Both the position numbers and the translations under genes were made by a program. A stretch of 64,000 nucleotides of DNA, taken from the NCBI GenBank assembly GCA_950022655.1, contig OX465579.1:20524307-20588306 (forward strand), read 5' to 3'. Shown here piece by piece: positions 1 to 12,377 of this stretch (position 1 is its first letter; the number at the start of each line of letters is the position of its first letter). The notes beneath the pieces were generated by a model. The model ran no database searches. It saw only the letters and a list, made by a program, of their open reading frames with translations, and had not been told where the DNA came from. Source of the DNA: Alentia gelatinosa (taxonomy: Eukaryota; Annelida; Polychaeta; Phyllodocida; Polynoidae).

Positions 1-1611
1 ACCAGAAGTCGATGTCCACCACAGGTCTCCCGAGGCCCCCTTCCTCACAGCCGCCGGCTTTTACCCATGTCTTTAATGGTTCTGTCCTTGCCTTACCTGA
101 TCCTGCCGCCCCTCTCTGGCCACTACTTTGAGGATACCTTCAGCATCTAATGCGCCCATTAGTTAGCTGTTTGTGGAGTCCGCTCTAATGCCATTTCCCA
201 TCAATAGATCGCTAACGGTGATATATGAAAGCACTAGTGGCTTGTTAATGATACATAAAGTCCTTTTTTCTCCCAAAACGGTCCCCACCGCACACACACA
301 TAGCCTAACCAGGGACACGGAAATCCTACGCCATATCTGGGAAGAGAAATTTGAAATGCAATAGCGTGGAAAAACTGAACTGTTACGAATTTAGAGACCG
401 GCAAATACTTGCCCAATGCCGTTTGTCTGAAGGGTATATTTTCGAGTCCGTGAGTGAGTAACAATTTACAGATTAAATGTCTGGTCTGCTTTCCCTTTAT
501 TATACACATTGAAATACACCAGTGTGAAGTAGGATTTATTCACGATACACTGGGTGTAGGTCAATAACCGTAAGACATCGCACGGGTGTATAAAGGGGGT
601 GTTCCACTGGACCGACGGTAGCCGATTCCTTAGCCAGACAATCGCCGATTATTATCGGATGCCCTAGAATTTCTCAAATCTTTGAAAATGGTCATTCATT
701 AAACTATTATTATCAGAATTAGATAAATTACAATACGTGAGTTTCCTCTTAAGGGCCCAGGAACAATTGATCGGGTGAGAAATCGGCCTGGTGGATTGTG
801 CCCATAATACAGTATTAGTTGTACATTTTGGACACATGAATAGTATGTAAACCTGCTGTTGCACGTCTTTCATAGTTACTGCAGAATTGAATGTGTACAT
901 GGCCTGGTACAGAGGTCACCAGACTCCTCCACATAAAACGTGCCCTGAGACTGTTAAGAGCAGCTCACCATTTGCTCGGCGACATCAAGGAGAGCACCTG
1001 GGATCAAACAGTGATCGTGAATTAGAGCGGGGTCCGTTTTATCGACGTTGACATAACCTCAGCGATCCAAAGCGCAAGACCAGCCTACTAGACTCAATGT
1101 AGACCCAAGGAGTGCTTCTGACAACTGCCACGCAGTATATTTTCTTTTAATAAGCTCCTGCTCCCGGCCGTTGATTAGGCAACTTCCAATTTTCACATCG
1201 CCAAAGCAAAGTGCTCGCATTTAAGCTCCAATTCCATCAGTTCTAATTATGCTATCAGGCCAATTAGTAATTCTCAAAGCCACCAACCTAGGAACTATGT
1301 GGAAGATGGTGCTCAGGAAGATAGAAGGAGATGGACAGGAGGAGGGAAGGTGGTGGAAGGAGGGAAGTTGAAATCACTGCTCAATCTTATCATCAGATTC
1401 ATCTCGGGGAAGTCTTTTGGACAGGGTAGTGAATCAAGCGCCGCGAATCTGCACCGGCGCGCCACTCAACATCCAGAGGAGGAGTAGAAAAAAATACCAC
1501 TGCTCGTTCGTTACAAGCCTCAGTTTCCCTGAGTTGCTCTTTGTGCTGGCAACAATCAGAGGAACACGTCCGAGCTCACACAAGGCCGGCACGCACGCCA
1601 CATTCAGTCAA

Positions 1612-1712
1612 CAACCCCCGCACCCCCACCAAGCATCAACTGCCAACCCCCGCCCACCCCAAACCCTCCCACCCAAACCCTATCACCACCAGTATCAGCA
1701 CCCTCCCACCCT
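1612..1712. repeat. C-rich low-complexity tract (CCACCC/CAACCCC)
   Basis: Runs of CCCC and CCACCC separated by short A/T steps make one strand almost free of G. The opposite strand is G-run rich and could form G-quadruplexes. The open frames through it are Pro/His/Thr-rich artefacts of this composition. Confidence 0.7.
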
Positions 1713-4209
1713 TGCCTCAGCATCATCAGCACTGCTAATGGCAGTGCCGCTGACTAAGTGGACATGTGTAGGCACACCATCTATGCTGTAAATCACTATG
1801 AATGTGCACCCAATTGTTTTATGGAAAACGCGAGGTGGTGGTGGTGGTGGGCAAAGTGATGCTGGTGATATTGCTTGTAGGGGTGAATATATACACAGTA
1901 TTGACTGGATTCAGATATTGTATTGACAGTCACATTCAACCCATAACAAGATTTAATTGAATATTCAATTTAACATATTGTCCACCATTTATCCCTCAAG
2001 AAACCCATCATATGTACCATAGTGTCCAGATACTGCATGGGTGATGGCAACGGGGGTGGAAATTTGATGATGGGGTGTTGGGTGAATATTCACTACCCAC
2101 CCCACTTTCCCCATACCTGTCCCTCATACACACACCCTCTCTGGTGCAGTTACGGCAAGGTGTTAGGGGGTAGGGCCTGGTGCGGTAATGTAGACATTTG
2201 ATTAACACTGCTCCGAGCAATCTCATCAATAGGTATATTTGTATTCGGGCGCCCATTATCAGCCGCCGCTATTGAACTTCAATACTGGCATGGCTACAAA
2301 GAGGTTAGAGCAAACATGGGCTATGGACGCGCCGAGGCGATGCTTTGATGACTCGCGTCTTGGCCACAGTGGACTGCTTGTGGTGTGGGCGTGGGTGGGG
2401 TAGGAGGCTGGGGTGCTGGTGGTGGTAGTAGTGCATGCTGAGGGGGGTGAGGGAGGCAGTGGTAGTGTATTCTGGTGGCAGTCTTGCTTATGGTGCTGTC
2501 TCACCAAGCACTCAGCAAACCTCCAAGCAGATCCTGACATACACAGGCAAAACTAATATGGACACTGTGAGCGCGCGCACCCCCGGCCTCATCCATCCTA
2601 CCCCCAGGTCCCGCTTGATGTGGAGAATCAAAGAAGGTATACGCAGCGCTTGTACCCAGCTGGCCTCACTCGGTACAAGCCTCATTGATTATTGCCTGAG
2701 CTGACGCTGGTAGCCGGAAGACTGGAAGGTAGAGCTAAAGCCCGTGCCGACCGCATTACGGTACAAGCTTGGGATATGGCAATCACTGCAGTCCTGATTA
2801 ATTAGATCTCTTTAAGTATGGTGATACTGAGGACCGCGCACCGGTACAAAGTATGTACATGTTGGCCGCAGAAAGCCACCGTACTAATGAGCCTAGCGGG
2901 GATCCAAGTTGGGAGCACCGCATTGGCTGTACACCTAATAGGATTACCAGGTTTAATCCGCTAGATCAAGGAGCCCCAAACTTTGTTAAAGACTCCCTTG
3001 GTTTAATCCAGTCTCAGTTTGTAGTTGAGCTTTTCATAAAACCGGTCACCAACCCCCTCCTCCTGCTCCTCCTCCTCTCCTCCCCCGGCAGCAGCAGCAC
3101 ACTTGTAAATTAAAGCGGAGGTAATGGAATGAATTCCCAGCTTGCGAGGGAGTAGAGCCTTTTTTAACGTGTGTATTTTTGTGTTCCCAGGAAAACGAAA
3201 GGTGAAGGCAATGGCGGCCGAGCCTTCTGTTGTCGTGAGTGTAATTAATGCACCAGACTTGGCAGGGTTTTATAGCATACCACCTGTGCATACATCGTGA
3301 TGTGTCATTCCCTCCTAGGAACATGATAATGCTATTGATCCATCTTATAAAAAGACCACCAGCCTGATTGAACATAATGCAGCATTAGCCGTTACAGACC
3401 GTTGAAGGGAAGGTCTCATAAAGCGTGCTTTAAGACCAAAAGAGGCTAACTAAAACAGAATCTGATGTCTAGCCTAAGTGAAGAGGTAGCTTGAAGGGAT
3501 AATATGAACGACATTTGAAATAAAGTTCAATCACCAACTTAAAATTGAATTTAGATGTACGGTTGATATTCAAAGCACTGCATCTAGAGCGTGAAAATAA
3601 ATTGAATTAGAAGTATTAACATTTCGAGGAGGATCTGAGAATGGTAAATATTCCGTACACACAGGGGGCTGTTTTACAAAACTCGTACAATCCTCCACTG
3701 AAGCAGTGCTTGTCTCCTGGTCCAGGCATTTTGAGTAAGGCTGACGACCATCTGCACCCAGTAAAACAATGGCCGAGCATTTCCCAGTGAAACAAAATCT
3801 TCCAAAGCAGCGTATTGTATTGTAAAAGACGAAGGATGGAATGGGTAAAAAAACACCTTTAAGGACGAAAAAGTGGGAAAGACGCCAGGGTCTTGTGGAA
3901 GCGCGCTTCAAAAGCTTTTGGCCATCCGAACTAGAGAACAAAGACTTAAAAAGAAAAAAGAAGTCCTCTCAGTTCCCACAAAACGGCAGTGGTTAAAATT
4001 GCTTCTGTGATGCGTTCTGATACAAAGGGTAACAGCTGGTATCTTACCCACACTTCCTGGGCAGCCGGTTCGTGTTTCATTACATTTAAGGTTCCTTGTG
4101 ATACATGTGAATACATTCTTGAGAATGGCACATGTTGGGGGTTGGAGGGAGAGGGTGCCTATCGACTGAAAGTACTGCCTACATGCGTATTTCTGGCAGT
4201 GTTTCCTGT

Positions 4210-4345
4210 AATGTTGAATTCACATGGTGAGATTCACGTACCTCACAGGGTGTTTATCTGAGACACACCCTGCTAGCATCCTCCTCGTCTGAATTGTAGG
4301 GTTCTATTTCCCTGAAACAAGTGTATTTTTCCTGCAAAGGTCAGC
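4210..4345 (-). repeat. dispersed repeat, family E fragment
   Basis: Read on the minus strand, this segment matches the right end of the longer element at 51708-52332. Shared blocks in the same order include GCAGG(A/G)AAAAATA, CAGGGAAAT(A/G), ACCCTACAATT, AGACGAGGAG and TCTCAGATAAACACCCTGTG. It is a diverged, truncated copy in the opposite orientation. Confidence 0.75.
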
Positions 4346-4969
4346 ATCAACTACCCCCAAACAAGGTACAGAATGGGATTTTGATTTTAAACACGTTTAA
4401 AATTCATAGGGTCATTTTGATGAGGCAAATGGACCTACTGCTAAGTCACCGACCACGTACCAAACCTCGCCTCGTCCAACAAGGGTACTTGAGTCCCAGG
4501 TTGAGTGTTGACTGGGCCTATGTCTGATACCAGGTGTACTAGCTGTGTTCTTCCATGTGTATCCAATTCGCCATTTTTCCTGGTAAAGGCACCTAGAACA
4601 CTATCCTCGAGGTTCTGTACGGATCTCCACCTTTTAGATTCATGGCAGAGTACATGTAACGCAACATACCCTGCTCTAAGAACAACTGACGACCCGGCTT
4701 GAAGACAGAGACATTATAGACAGCCAGAACCCCCTGCTTCCATAGTCAACCAATCCACCCCATCCCCTGTAATATCCGCTGTTATATATCTCGTAGCTTT
4801 TACTCATACTTCAGTATTACATGGAGACAGGATTAGTTTGTGTGAATAGTATCCATTCGAGGTATTCAAGGGTAAATTTATGTCTAAGAATGAGAAGTGT
4901 AAGATTACAATAGAATACCGAGCATGGGTTTTGTTCCCGCACACTCACTCTGTCTCCTTATTATCATAT

Positions 4970-5100
4970 ACCTGGAAATCATTAAAAACTCCATTTTATT
5001 ACTTAAGGTATTATCAATTCTACAGCAGGTCACGTGATACAGAGGGACAAACTTTATTCATTTGTCACTGAGTGATAAATGCAATCTGTACAGCTGACCA
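4970..5100. repeat. dispersed repeat, family H
   Basis: Starts with GGAAATCATTAAAAAC and ends with AATCTGTACAGCTGACCAG. The same two blocks occur about 100 bp apart at 49862-49965 (there AATCCGTAAAGCTGGCCAG), so both are copies of one unnamed interspersed repeat. Confidence 0.6.
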
Positions 5101-5324
5101 GAAAATTCAAGATACAGGTATATGATAATAGGCGATAACAAATCACAATATCCCAGATATAATGAGATTATATGCAAATTAGGGAGGAATATTGTGGATT
5201 TACTACACCTGGCTGAAGCATGAAAAAACTAATTTATAGTGAGTATATGTTCTGTGTATTATGATTTGCTTTCTTTGCACATGTGGTGTTTTTGTCCAGT
5301 ATGTGTCCTGCTCAGGGCTCGTTA

Positions 5325-5480
5325 GTATACATAGCCAATATTGACTGGCTTCAGATACAAGCGGCCGTATGCTCCAAGGAGTTGACATGTAATAATATCC
5401 AAGCGCATGCGAGGATGTTGTGTAGAGTTAACCCCGAAGAGCATATAACCACTTTTATCTGAAACATGTATTCATCATTC
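5325..5480. repeat. foldback repeat, family B
   Basis: Arms at about 5342-5385 and 5424-5465 are imperfect inverted repeats. The left arm has TTCAGAT, CGGCCGTATGCTCC and GAGTTGAC in order. The right arm has GAGTTAAC, AGAGCATATAACC and ATCTGAAAC. A second copy with better-kept arms lies at 53476-53580, and the outer TTGACTGGCTTCAGATA block recurs at 53300 and, as a short fragment, at 1890-1917. No coding capacity, so a MITE-like non-autonomous element. Confidence 0.75.
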
Positions 5481-5760
5481 ACCTTTTTCTGGACTGGTGG
5501 CATGCTGATCTAAGTCTGTTTTAGTTACGCCCTCTTTTCCCTATGAACACCTTATCCCAACCCGTTGCATATAACATATCCGTTTGCGCCGGGTATGTGG
5601 ATAGACTCTCCCTTTATGTTTTCTAGGAGGATAATTAACTGCCCTGTCCTCCCAATAGGAGGTTACAGAAGAGGTACAACTAAACACAACTCTGTTCGCT
5701 CAGGTTACTGTAGTTTCAACATACAGGGGTAATGAAGTGTCTACTGGTGTATGCTTGCAG

Positions 5761-5928
5761 GGTGCATCGTCGAGTCTAGTCGTGAAATTCGCCGACACGG
5801 AGAAGGAACGACAGCTGAGACGCATGCAGCAGATGGCCGGGCCACTGGGTCTGCTCAACCCGTTTGCTCTTACTCAGTTCGGCGCATATGGTGCTTACCC
5901 TCAGGTTCCCCAGTCAGTGAGTTCCCAG
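5761..5928 (+). CDS. CELF4: CELF3-6-type RNA-binding protein, exon A: end of RRM2 and start of linker
   Basis: This exon encodes 56 residues, phase 0 at both ends. It begins [20 protein letters not shown], the last beta strand of RRM2 plus the basic helix that follows it in all CELF proteins. It then runs through [20 protein letters not shown] to a Tyr/Pro/Gln/Ser linker. The [13 protein letters not shown] start and the FGAYGAY segment fit the CELF3-6 branch rather than CELF1/2. The acceptor is TGCTTGCAG before 5761 and the donor CAG|GTTAGT after 5928. The polypyrimidine tract is weak, so the exon could be regulated. CELF proteins bind U/G-rich RNA and control splicing, stability and translation, mainly in neurons for this branch. 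The rest of RRM2 and RRM1 lie upstream of the window. Confidence 0.95.
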
Positions 5929-8404
5929 GTTAGTATACACCTTCTTTTTCTTTAACCTTTCAGGCCAGGATTCGTGCTCGTGGCAGAACAGTGTAGTTTT
6001 CCATTCCTTCGAAAGTCTTCGGAAATTATCGCGGAATTATAAATGTCAAACAGACATTTGGCTGAGTGCTGCCTGTAATACTGTAAAATATCAGAAAGTT
6101 CAGATAATTATTCATAAATTACCGGTAGTTTTTAGATTTGGAAATTTCCTAACAAGATGGACTACTGAGGCATGCCATGCTTCACAATTTATCACTCCGC
6201 CTGCCCTAGTGTGTGTGTGAATAATGTACCGCTATTAAAAGGGTTAAACATTCCTGTTCACAAGACAGCAATGGAAAACCTTTTTTTATTCCCTAGTATA
6301 CACCTCTTGCCTTTTTGTACATACTGTAAGTTTTTTGTAAGGAAAAAAGAGGAAAAGCGAGAGAAAGGATTCTCCTGGCAGAGCCAACACAGAAGGCCAT
6401 GTCGAGTGTACTTAACTGCTTTTTCTGATGTGTATGTACAGTGGAACGATTGATCTACGTCGATCAATGGTTCCTTTTTACAGTGCGTGTCGATATGTCT
6501 GTCTTCTTTTACCTTCTTCTACAGATGAATTCCATGCTCTGAGGCAAGTCTCAACGACGTTGGTTTCATGCATGCCCGTGTGAACATTCCATGTTAACCG
6601 TGCTCAAACCATCAAGGGCTTGTTCTGATACTTTGTGATAAAACTTCCCCATGTAATTCTACATGTAATTATGATTGTATTCATATGATTGATTTAGGAA
6701 AGAACTATCCCAAATCATCAATCAAAACACGCCTCAGCCATTTTTAACTCAGGAAATGGACAGTTCGAGAAGGGGCATTTCTCATCTATTGTGGTATATT
6801 CAAGCAAAAATCGTCCTCGGTTAATTAAAGGAGTAATTTTAGAAAAACATAAGCCGTCCAGTTAAGACATTCCTCTGAAAACCCCAGATTTTTCCCAACA
6901 AGAAACTGGTATCATTTTACCACGAAGGGAGGGCTGTGGAGTCTCTCTCCCCACCACTACAGCTACAACCATCCCAGACCGAACCAACCCGAAGGAGAGG
7001 TCTGATTAATGGAATCGACATTCTTTTGAAACCGTCCCAACACGACAGCTTTTTTTTATAATCATTTTTCCCCAAGAGAGCCCAATTGCATCCCATACCG
7101 TCCAGCGTTGCGCTTGGAGAGTGTTTTGTGATAGAGGATTTCACACTCCATCTCCGGCCGAGATGGCCTCGGCTGTGTGCTGATGCAGGGGCAGGGCACA
7201 GTTTAAAGCAAATAGCCTCCGGTGTGGAGGCGTCAGGCTGAAGTAATGCCCACTCCGGCTGTGGTCGGGCAGCCATTATAATACCGTCGGAGACATGAGT
7301 AGGCCCAGACTGACACCAGAAGGGGTGGTATACTCTGAACTGGTGGCGTGCCGATTTTATTTTTTGTTTTACTACCGATAGGAGATGGAAGTAGGGTCAG
7401 GGTGGTCCATTATTACTTTTGATTCTTGCACTGAAACACCTGGCAGGATAAAAGTACGCTAAAGAAGACATCAGTCGGGCGCAATATCAAAGCGCACACT
7501 TAAAGCTGACGCAAATCATTCAGACTCGTATGTGCTCAGTGACCTTAGTCTAAAGGGTGTCATTTGAGCATAGAGGCAAACTGTAATGGCTTGGTGTCAC
7601 CGATTGGGTGAAACTTGCTGGTTAAACATTAGCCTGCCTGACCCTGGACAATACATCCAGCTTCACGTGGAGTTTGGTGAATATGATACAGTTCAGCTTT
7701 AAGGTTCCCGTGTACTGGTGGTGGCGCCTGTTTACTGCAGCTGACGCCTAGGGGCTCGCTGCCATGTGCAGAGACAGGGCAGGGACACAGGAGGACTGCT
7801 GGAGGGGAGGAAGGGGGAGGGGAGGGAATAAAACACCCCCTGTCTCTCCCTACCTTCTCAACTTGCTGTTAAACCAGTGGCTTCCACTGAACACACACGA
7901 AGATGACAGAAAACCACGAAATATGCCTACGTGGTTATTTCTCTGAAGTGGGTGAATGGGTGACGGGAAGGGTAGGTCGGTGGAGAGTCCGTGGGAGGGA
8001 TAGTTGAAGGTCGGTGTCCTTAGAAGGTAAGGTTGGCGACAGTGGCAAAAAGACCGATTTTAAGCATACAGCCAATGGTTTCTGCTCTAGGGGTTAAACA
8101 GGCACGGGATGTTGCCACCTGCCCGCTAAACGTCCCAATATACAGGGAGCCCGCCCTTGTAGGCCGCTGTTGTCCGAACCTGGCCTCATTTCTTGGGCGC
8201 GCTTCATAAATTGTTGATGAGCCGCTCATGTCACTGTGCCTGCCGCCCGCTTGCTGCTCCCTGAGCTGCTCTCCCCGTGCCCGCCCCCAAGGATCAGCCG
8301 CTATCGGGGGAAATTGAATTCCTACTTGGTGAATCTTCTTGAAAGCGACGAGATGGGACCCGGATAACGGTCGGCAGTGACAGCGTGGCCTGATATCTTA
8401 ATGC

Positions 8405-8800
8405 CCAGCCACCCCCACCACCCCTGCTGAACCGCTTCCTGAGGCTCCACGCCCCACCCGCCCCACCCGCCCCAATATCCTACATCATACCCTCCCCCCA
8501 CCCCCATCCCACTGTACCACTACCACCACACCCTATCCCTCTACACCACCACAACCACATCCCTCTCACTGCCCCACACCCCATCCTTCTGCACCACCGA
8601 AACCCACCCCATCCCACTGCATCACCATGCCCAAACCCCCATCCCCACTGCACAACTATTACTACCACCACAACCAACTCCCATCCTCACTGCACCACCA
8701 CAACCAACTCCCATCCCCATTGCACCACGTACCACATCCAACCCCCGTCCCTACTGCAACAACCCCTCATCCCTACTGCACCACCCTAATCCCAAAAGGT
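8405..8800. repeat. C-rich imperfect minisatellite
   Basis: About 400 bp almost without G on the + strand, built from a degenerate unit of roughly 25-30 bp with the words CACTGCACCAC, CACAACCAACTCC and CATCCC. The clearest adjacent units lie at 8640-8730. The Trp/Gly-rich and His/Pro-rich open frames here are composition artefacts. Confidence 0.8.
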
Positions 8801-8914
8801 TGCTGCATCCCTCCCAAAGTCTCCGAGTCGTCTTCATAGTAGTGATAGTAGTAGTTTTCTTTTGGGCCCCCAACCCCTGGCCTGTTCTTCCTGCCACCCC
8901 TCCCCACCCCCACC

Positions 8915-9075
8915 ACCCGCGGCACTGCCGACAAACTGTCGGGCGGGGCGTGCGAGGCGGGCGCCGGGCCCGGGGTTTGTCGCCGGCGTCCCCCGGGGGA
9001 CTCCGAAAGAAAAGAGGCTTCCTGAGTCGTGTCCCTCCAGCGCCTGCATCATCGGAGGAGACGGCGTGGAATTTT
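8915..9075. other. CpG-rich patch
   Basis: A GC-rich, CpG-dense block (words such as GGGCGGGGCGTGCGAGG and GTCGCCGGCGTC) inside otherwise CpG-poor intron sequence. It directly follows the C-rich minisatellite. It could be an unmethylated island or enhancer. No TATA element or coding exon is recognised. Confidence 0.45.
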
Positions 9076-9330
9076 GAATATTGATTCGAGTTGGTAGAGT
9101 TACTCTGTTACTCCTACCAACCCCGACAACCTGCCCCTTACTTATAACTTCCACCCCTTGCATGCCGACCACCTCTATTCCAAATCCCTATCTGGTTCTG
9201 TACGGTGTGGTAAGGTGTGTGACAGGGGGTCAGAGGAAGAAGGGGGTGGGTGGGGTAAGGTTCTGACAGCCTTTGGCGCCTCTAGTGGGCAGAGGGGCAA
9301 GCACACAGGGATTGAAGCAGTGGCGGTGAT

Positions 9331-9360
9331 GGGCGGGCGGGGAGGGGGGGGGGAGGGGGT
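9331..9360. repeat. G-run tract, quadruplex-capable
   Basis: GGGCGGGCGGGGA is followed by a run of nine or more G and another GGAGGGGG, giving at least four G-runs within 30 bp on the + strand. Confidence 0.75.
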
Positions 9361-10133
9361 ATAATGAGGGGCAAGGGATGGCCGCCCAGGTGCGTCGCCC
9401 GACCTGCCATGCATAAATCATGCCCACCACCTCCCAACGCCACCGACTGCATTTCATGCCTGAGCAGAAGCAAGATCTGGGTGACCCGTAATCACAGGAG
9501 CAGTTTAATGTCCTGTATACCATTAAACACCGAGCTGCTCAGCCTAAAATATCGCACACGGCGCCGGTAAGAGCAGTCCATCACCCGCGCCTCCTCCATG
9601 CGTCCTTATCAGATCCCACTGATATGGAGGGTCCCGGGCTCATGATGCTCTGTCACAGTTTATGACTGTCTGCCGTAATGAATACATCATCCCTACTATT
9701 CTGAGGACTTCCAGGTTTATGCGCCCACCCCCACCCCTAGCGCCACCCCACCTATTTGCTGCAACCCCCGCTTCTAACCTCGTCCTAAAAAGGAATAAGA
9801 GCCTAACCGTCGCCATGAAAGCCTACCTGAGCTGCATGGTTAAGTAGCAATGCCTCTGTCTCACCTGACAATCAATAGGCAGTGAATGCCTCTGGATCCT
9901 ACCAATGATCCAGCCGTCAATGGGCCCTTCGGATGACTTAGTTCCCGGAACGACCGCCTGGGCCCCTTTTAGCAGGATCCGCCAGGCCATTGTGAAGGTC
10001 CTGAGGGTACAAACTGTTATGAACACTGCCTCATGGTAAGCTGACAAGAGCAGCAATATATTTATATCTAAAACTAATATGCCTGTTTGCTATTCGTGCC
10101 GATTGGGTGCATCTTGGCAGGGAGGGTTGATTA

Positions 10134-10199
10134 GTGGGTGGGTGCATGCGTGGGTGGTGGGTGGGTTGGCGGGTGGATGGGATGGGATGGTTTTGGGGT
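10134..10199. repeat. GGGT/GGTGG tandem tract
   Basis: Degenerate repeats of GTGGGTGG, then GGATGGGATGGGATGG and GGGG. This is a short G-run array on the + strand that could form quadruplexes. Confidence 0.7.
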
Positions 10200-12351
10200 C
10201 AGTACGGGGTTATCTGGGGTAATGCATTGGTGAGGGATTCATAGTTTTCTGAGGCATTTAGGTCGGAGGTGGAGGCTGCAGAACCTGGCCATCAGTACTT
10301 TGGGGTCGGGTTGGTAAGAAGCAGCCTCAGCTTGCTAAATTCTCACCAACCTTCTCCTGATAATGCTGAGGGCACCCACCAAGTCCTGGTCGAAGAGGAA
10401 CACCTTCCCCTAGTTCCTAATACCCCAAACCCCTCCATACCCACCACACACCTATTGTGGCCCCAATCGGTGCGTATCAGTAGCAGGGGTGAAGGATATG
10501 CGCCCCTTCAGCCAGAGATGAAAGAAGAGATGGATACTACTAGGTGGATGTCACTCGGTGCAATCCTCTGGGTGTTGGCGCATGGGGTGGAGGGGTGTGT
10601 GTAGGGTGGATAGAGGAGGAGGGGGTTAGACCGTAGGTAGCCACCTATTGGAGATCGGACATAGAGTGTAGTATAGGGGTGTTCGGCATTGGGCATGACC
10701 GGAATAACCAACTGTCTTAGCCTTGCTTTGATCGTGGGGCCTGCCATATGATGAAGCACCAGACTGGCTTCAAATAGTAACCCAACGCCTGACAGGCAAT
10801 CTGATATGATCAGTGCAGATCTGCTTTTGTGGCACCTAATAAACATACAGGGACACAGCCTGTACTAATAATGCACCAGCTGGGCACTGGCAATAAATCA
10901 CACAAAAGGGCAGTGTTCTGTGGTTCCCACACACAAGCAGTGGCGGGTTAAAGGCCCCCTTTATGTTTGGTGGCCATCGTGAAAGTTCATATTGTGAGCT
11001 CTACGTGGCCTAGATAGATAAAAGCATTATTCAGACGGAGAATAAAGGGCCTTCACAACTACAGCCACACTTGACAAGCGGCCAAAGGAATCGCTGAGCA
11101 AGAAGTATTGACTTTCGCTCTATCCACCCCATGTGCTGAACACCCTATTCCTTCCTGCTACAAGCGGTCGGCCATTCATGCTCCCAACACACACCCACTC
11201 AGGCCGGTCACGGTGCCCATTCTCGCCTACCGTGCACGACAACCCCCATTACCGAACCGACGTTCCCCCCTCTCGACCACATAATGCAGCCTTAATGGGC
11301 GATATTCCAGATTACATGTTCGCGAAACGTGTTTTACTAAAGTGCTGGGTCGAGCGGCACTGGGCTGAGCGTAAAAGGAGTGTCAGTCAGTGGGGGAGAG
11401 AGACCCGATGGCTACTAGCCCACACCCCCAGCCACAATCTCCTGCCCTGAACAAGCAATAGTCAGCTACAGATCTTCACAGAAAACACTCTCAGGACCGC
11501 ACCATACTGGGTCCTTCACGGAGAAAGTCTCACCCAGTGCCCTACACCCGCCACCGCTACCAATGCATTGGGCAATAACGTGGGCGGGTCTCTGAAAGGG
11601 CGGAGTCGCAGGCTTTCTGGCAGTGGAGGGAATAGACCACTGCCACCCGCCCACTGGTCATGGGGATACTGGTCAAGGCTATTGGCCATTAGCTGACTAA
11701 AGTGGCACCGATTATTCTAGTTCTCCTAAAAGTCATAGGGTTGTAGCCACTGACTGCATGTCGTCATCAATTAATCGGTGAGGGTACAGTGTATGCATTG
11801 TTTCCTCTACATTTTCTAGGTCCATACTGATTTAGATTCCCCAGTAAAGGGATGAAATCAATGTGTTTTGAATTTGCCGGTCGTTGAGCAGGTTAGTCTG
11901 TGGTGGCCTTATTACGTAATTTTCACCATAATAATCGGTGACCATTTCAAATACCAGACTGTTTCCATTCACTGGCTAAATGGCTAATGGTAAGTCTATA
12001 TCTAAGATACCTGTGGTGAGTTAAAGACCACTGCCTGCCCAGAGGCCATGAGAATACTGGTCAGTGCGTCCTACCCACAACTGGGGAGTCTCAAGTTTCA
12101 AAGGCCCCGGTGTCATGGACGCGATGTGGTGTGGGTGGCGTCGTGAGGATGTCCATTAGGTGATACCCTCCCGCACTGCCACCCTTCACTCACCCCCACC
12201 ACCACCACCACCACCCGCAGCACGAACTATCAACGTCGCCTCACTACAACGACTATATTTCATAAAGCACAGAGGAGGCAAATAACGTCAGAAATGTAAT
12301 GCCGCCTTATGACATGGCGTGTATTATTACTGCACACTTATGCTCGAGGCA

Positions 12352-12377
12352 GCGTCATTAAATAGGTTTAATGACGC
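12352..12377. promoter_or_regulatory. perfect 11-bp inverted repeat with homeodomain-type cores
   Basis: GCGTCATTAAA, a 4-bp spacer TAGG, then its exact reverse complement TTTAATGACGC. Each half carries ATTA (homeodomain-like) and TGACG (bZIP-like half site). The perfect symmetry may be a dimer binding site or a remnant of a small hairpin element. The function is inferred from motif shape only. Confidence 0.45.

Larger units (their letters stand above)
1..5760 (+). other. tail of an upstream CELF intron
   Basis: No exon is recognisable before 5761. The codons expected just upstream in this family (the RRM2 stretch ending in a HGSQTMP-like motif) were not found in any frame, so the stretch is read as the 3' end of an intron whose start lies outside the window. 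It holds a C-rich tract near 1612-1712, a TAAT-rich stretch near 1150-1290 that resembles conserved non-coding DNA, and repeat fragments at 4210-4345, 4970-5100 and 5325-5480 listed separately. The open frames here are short and overlap one another, with no family resemblance. Confidence 0.7.
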
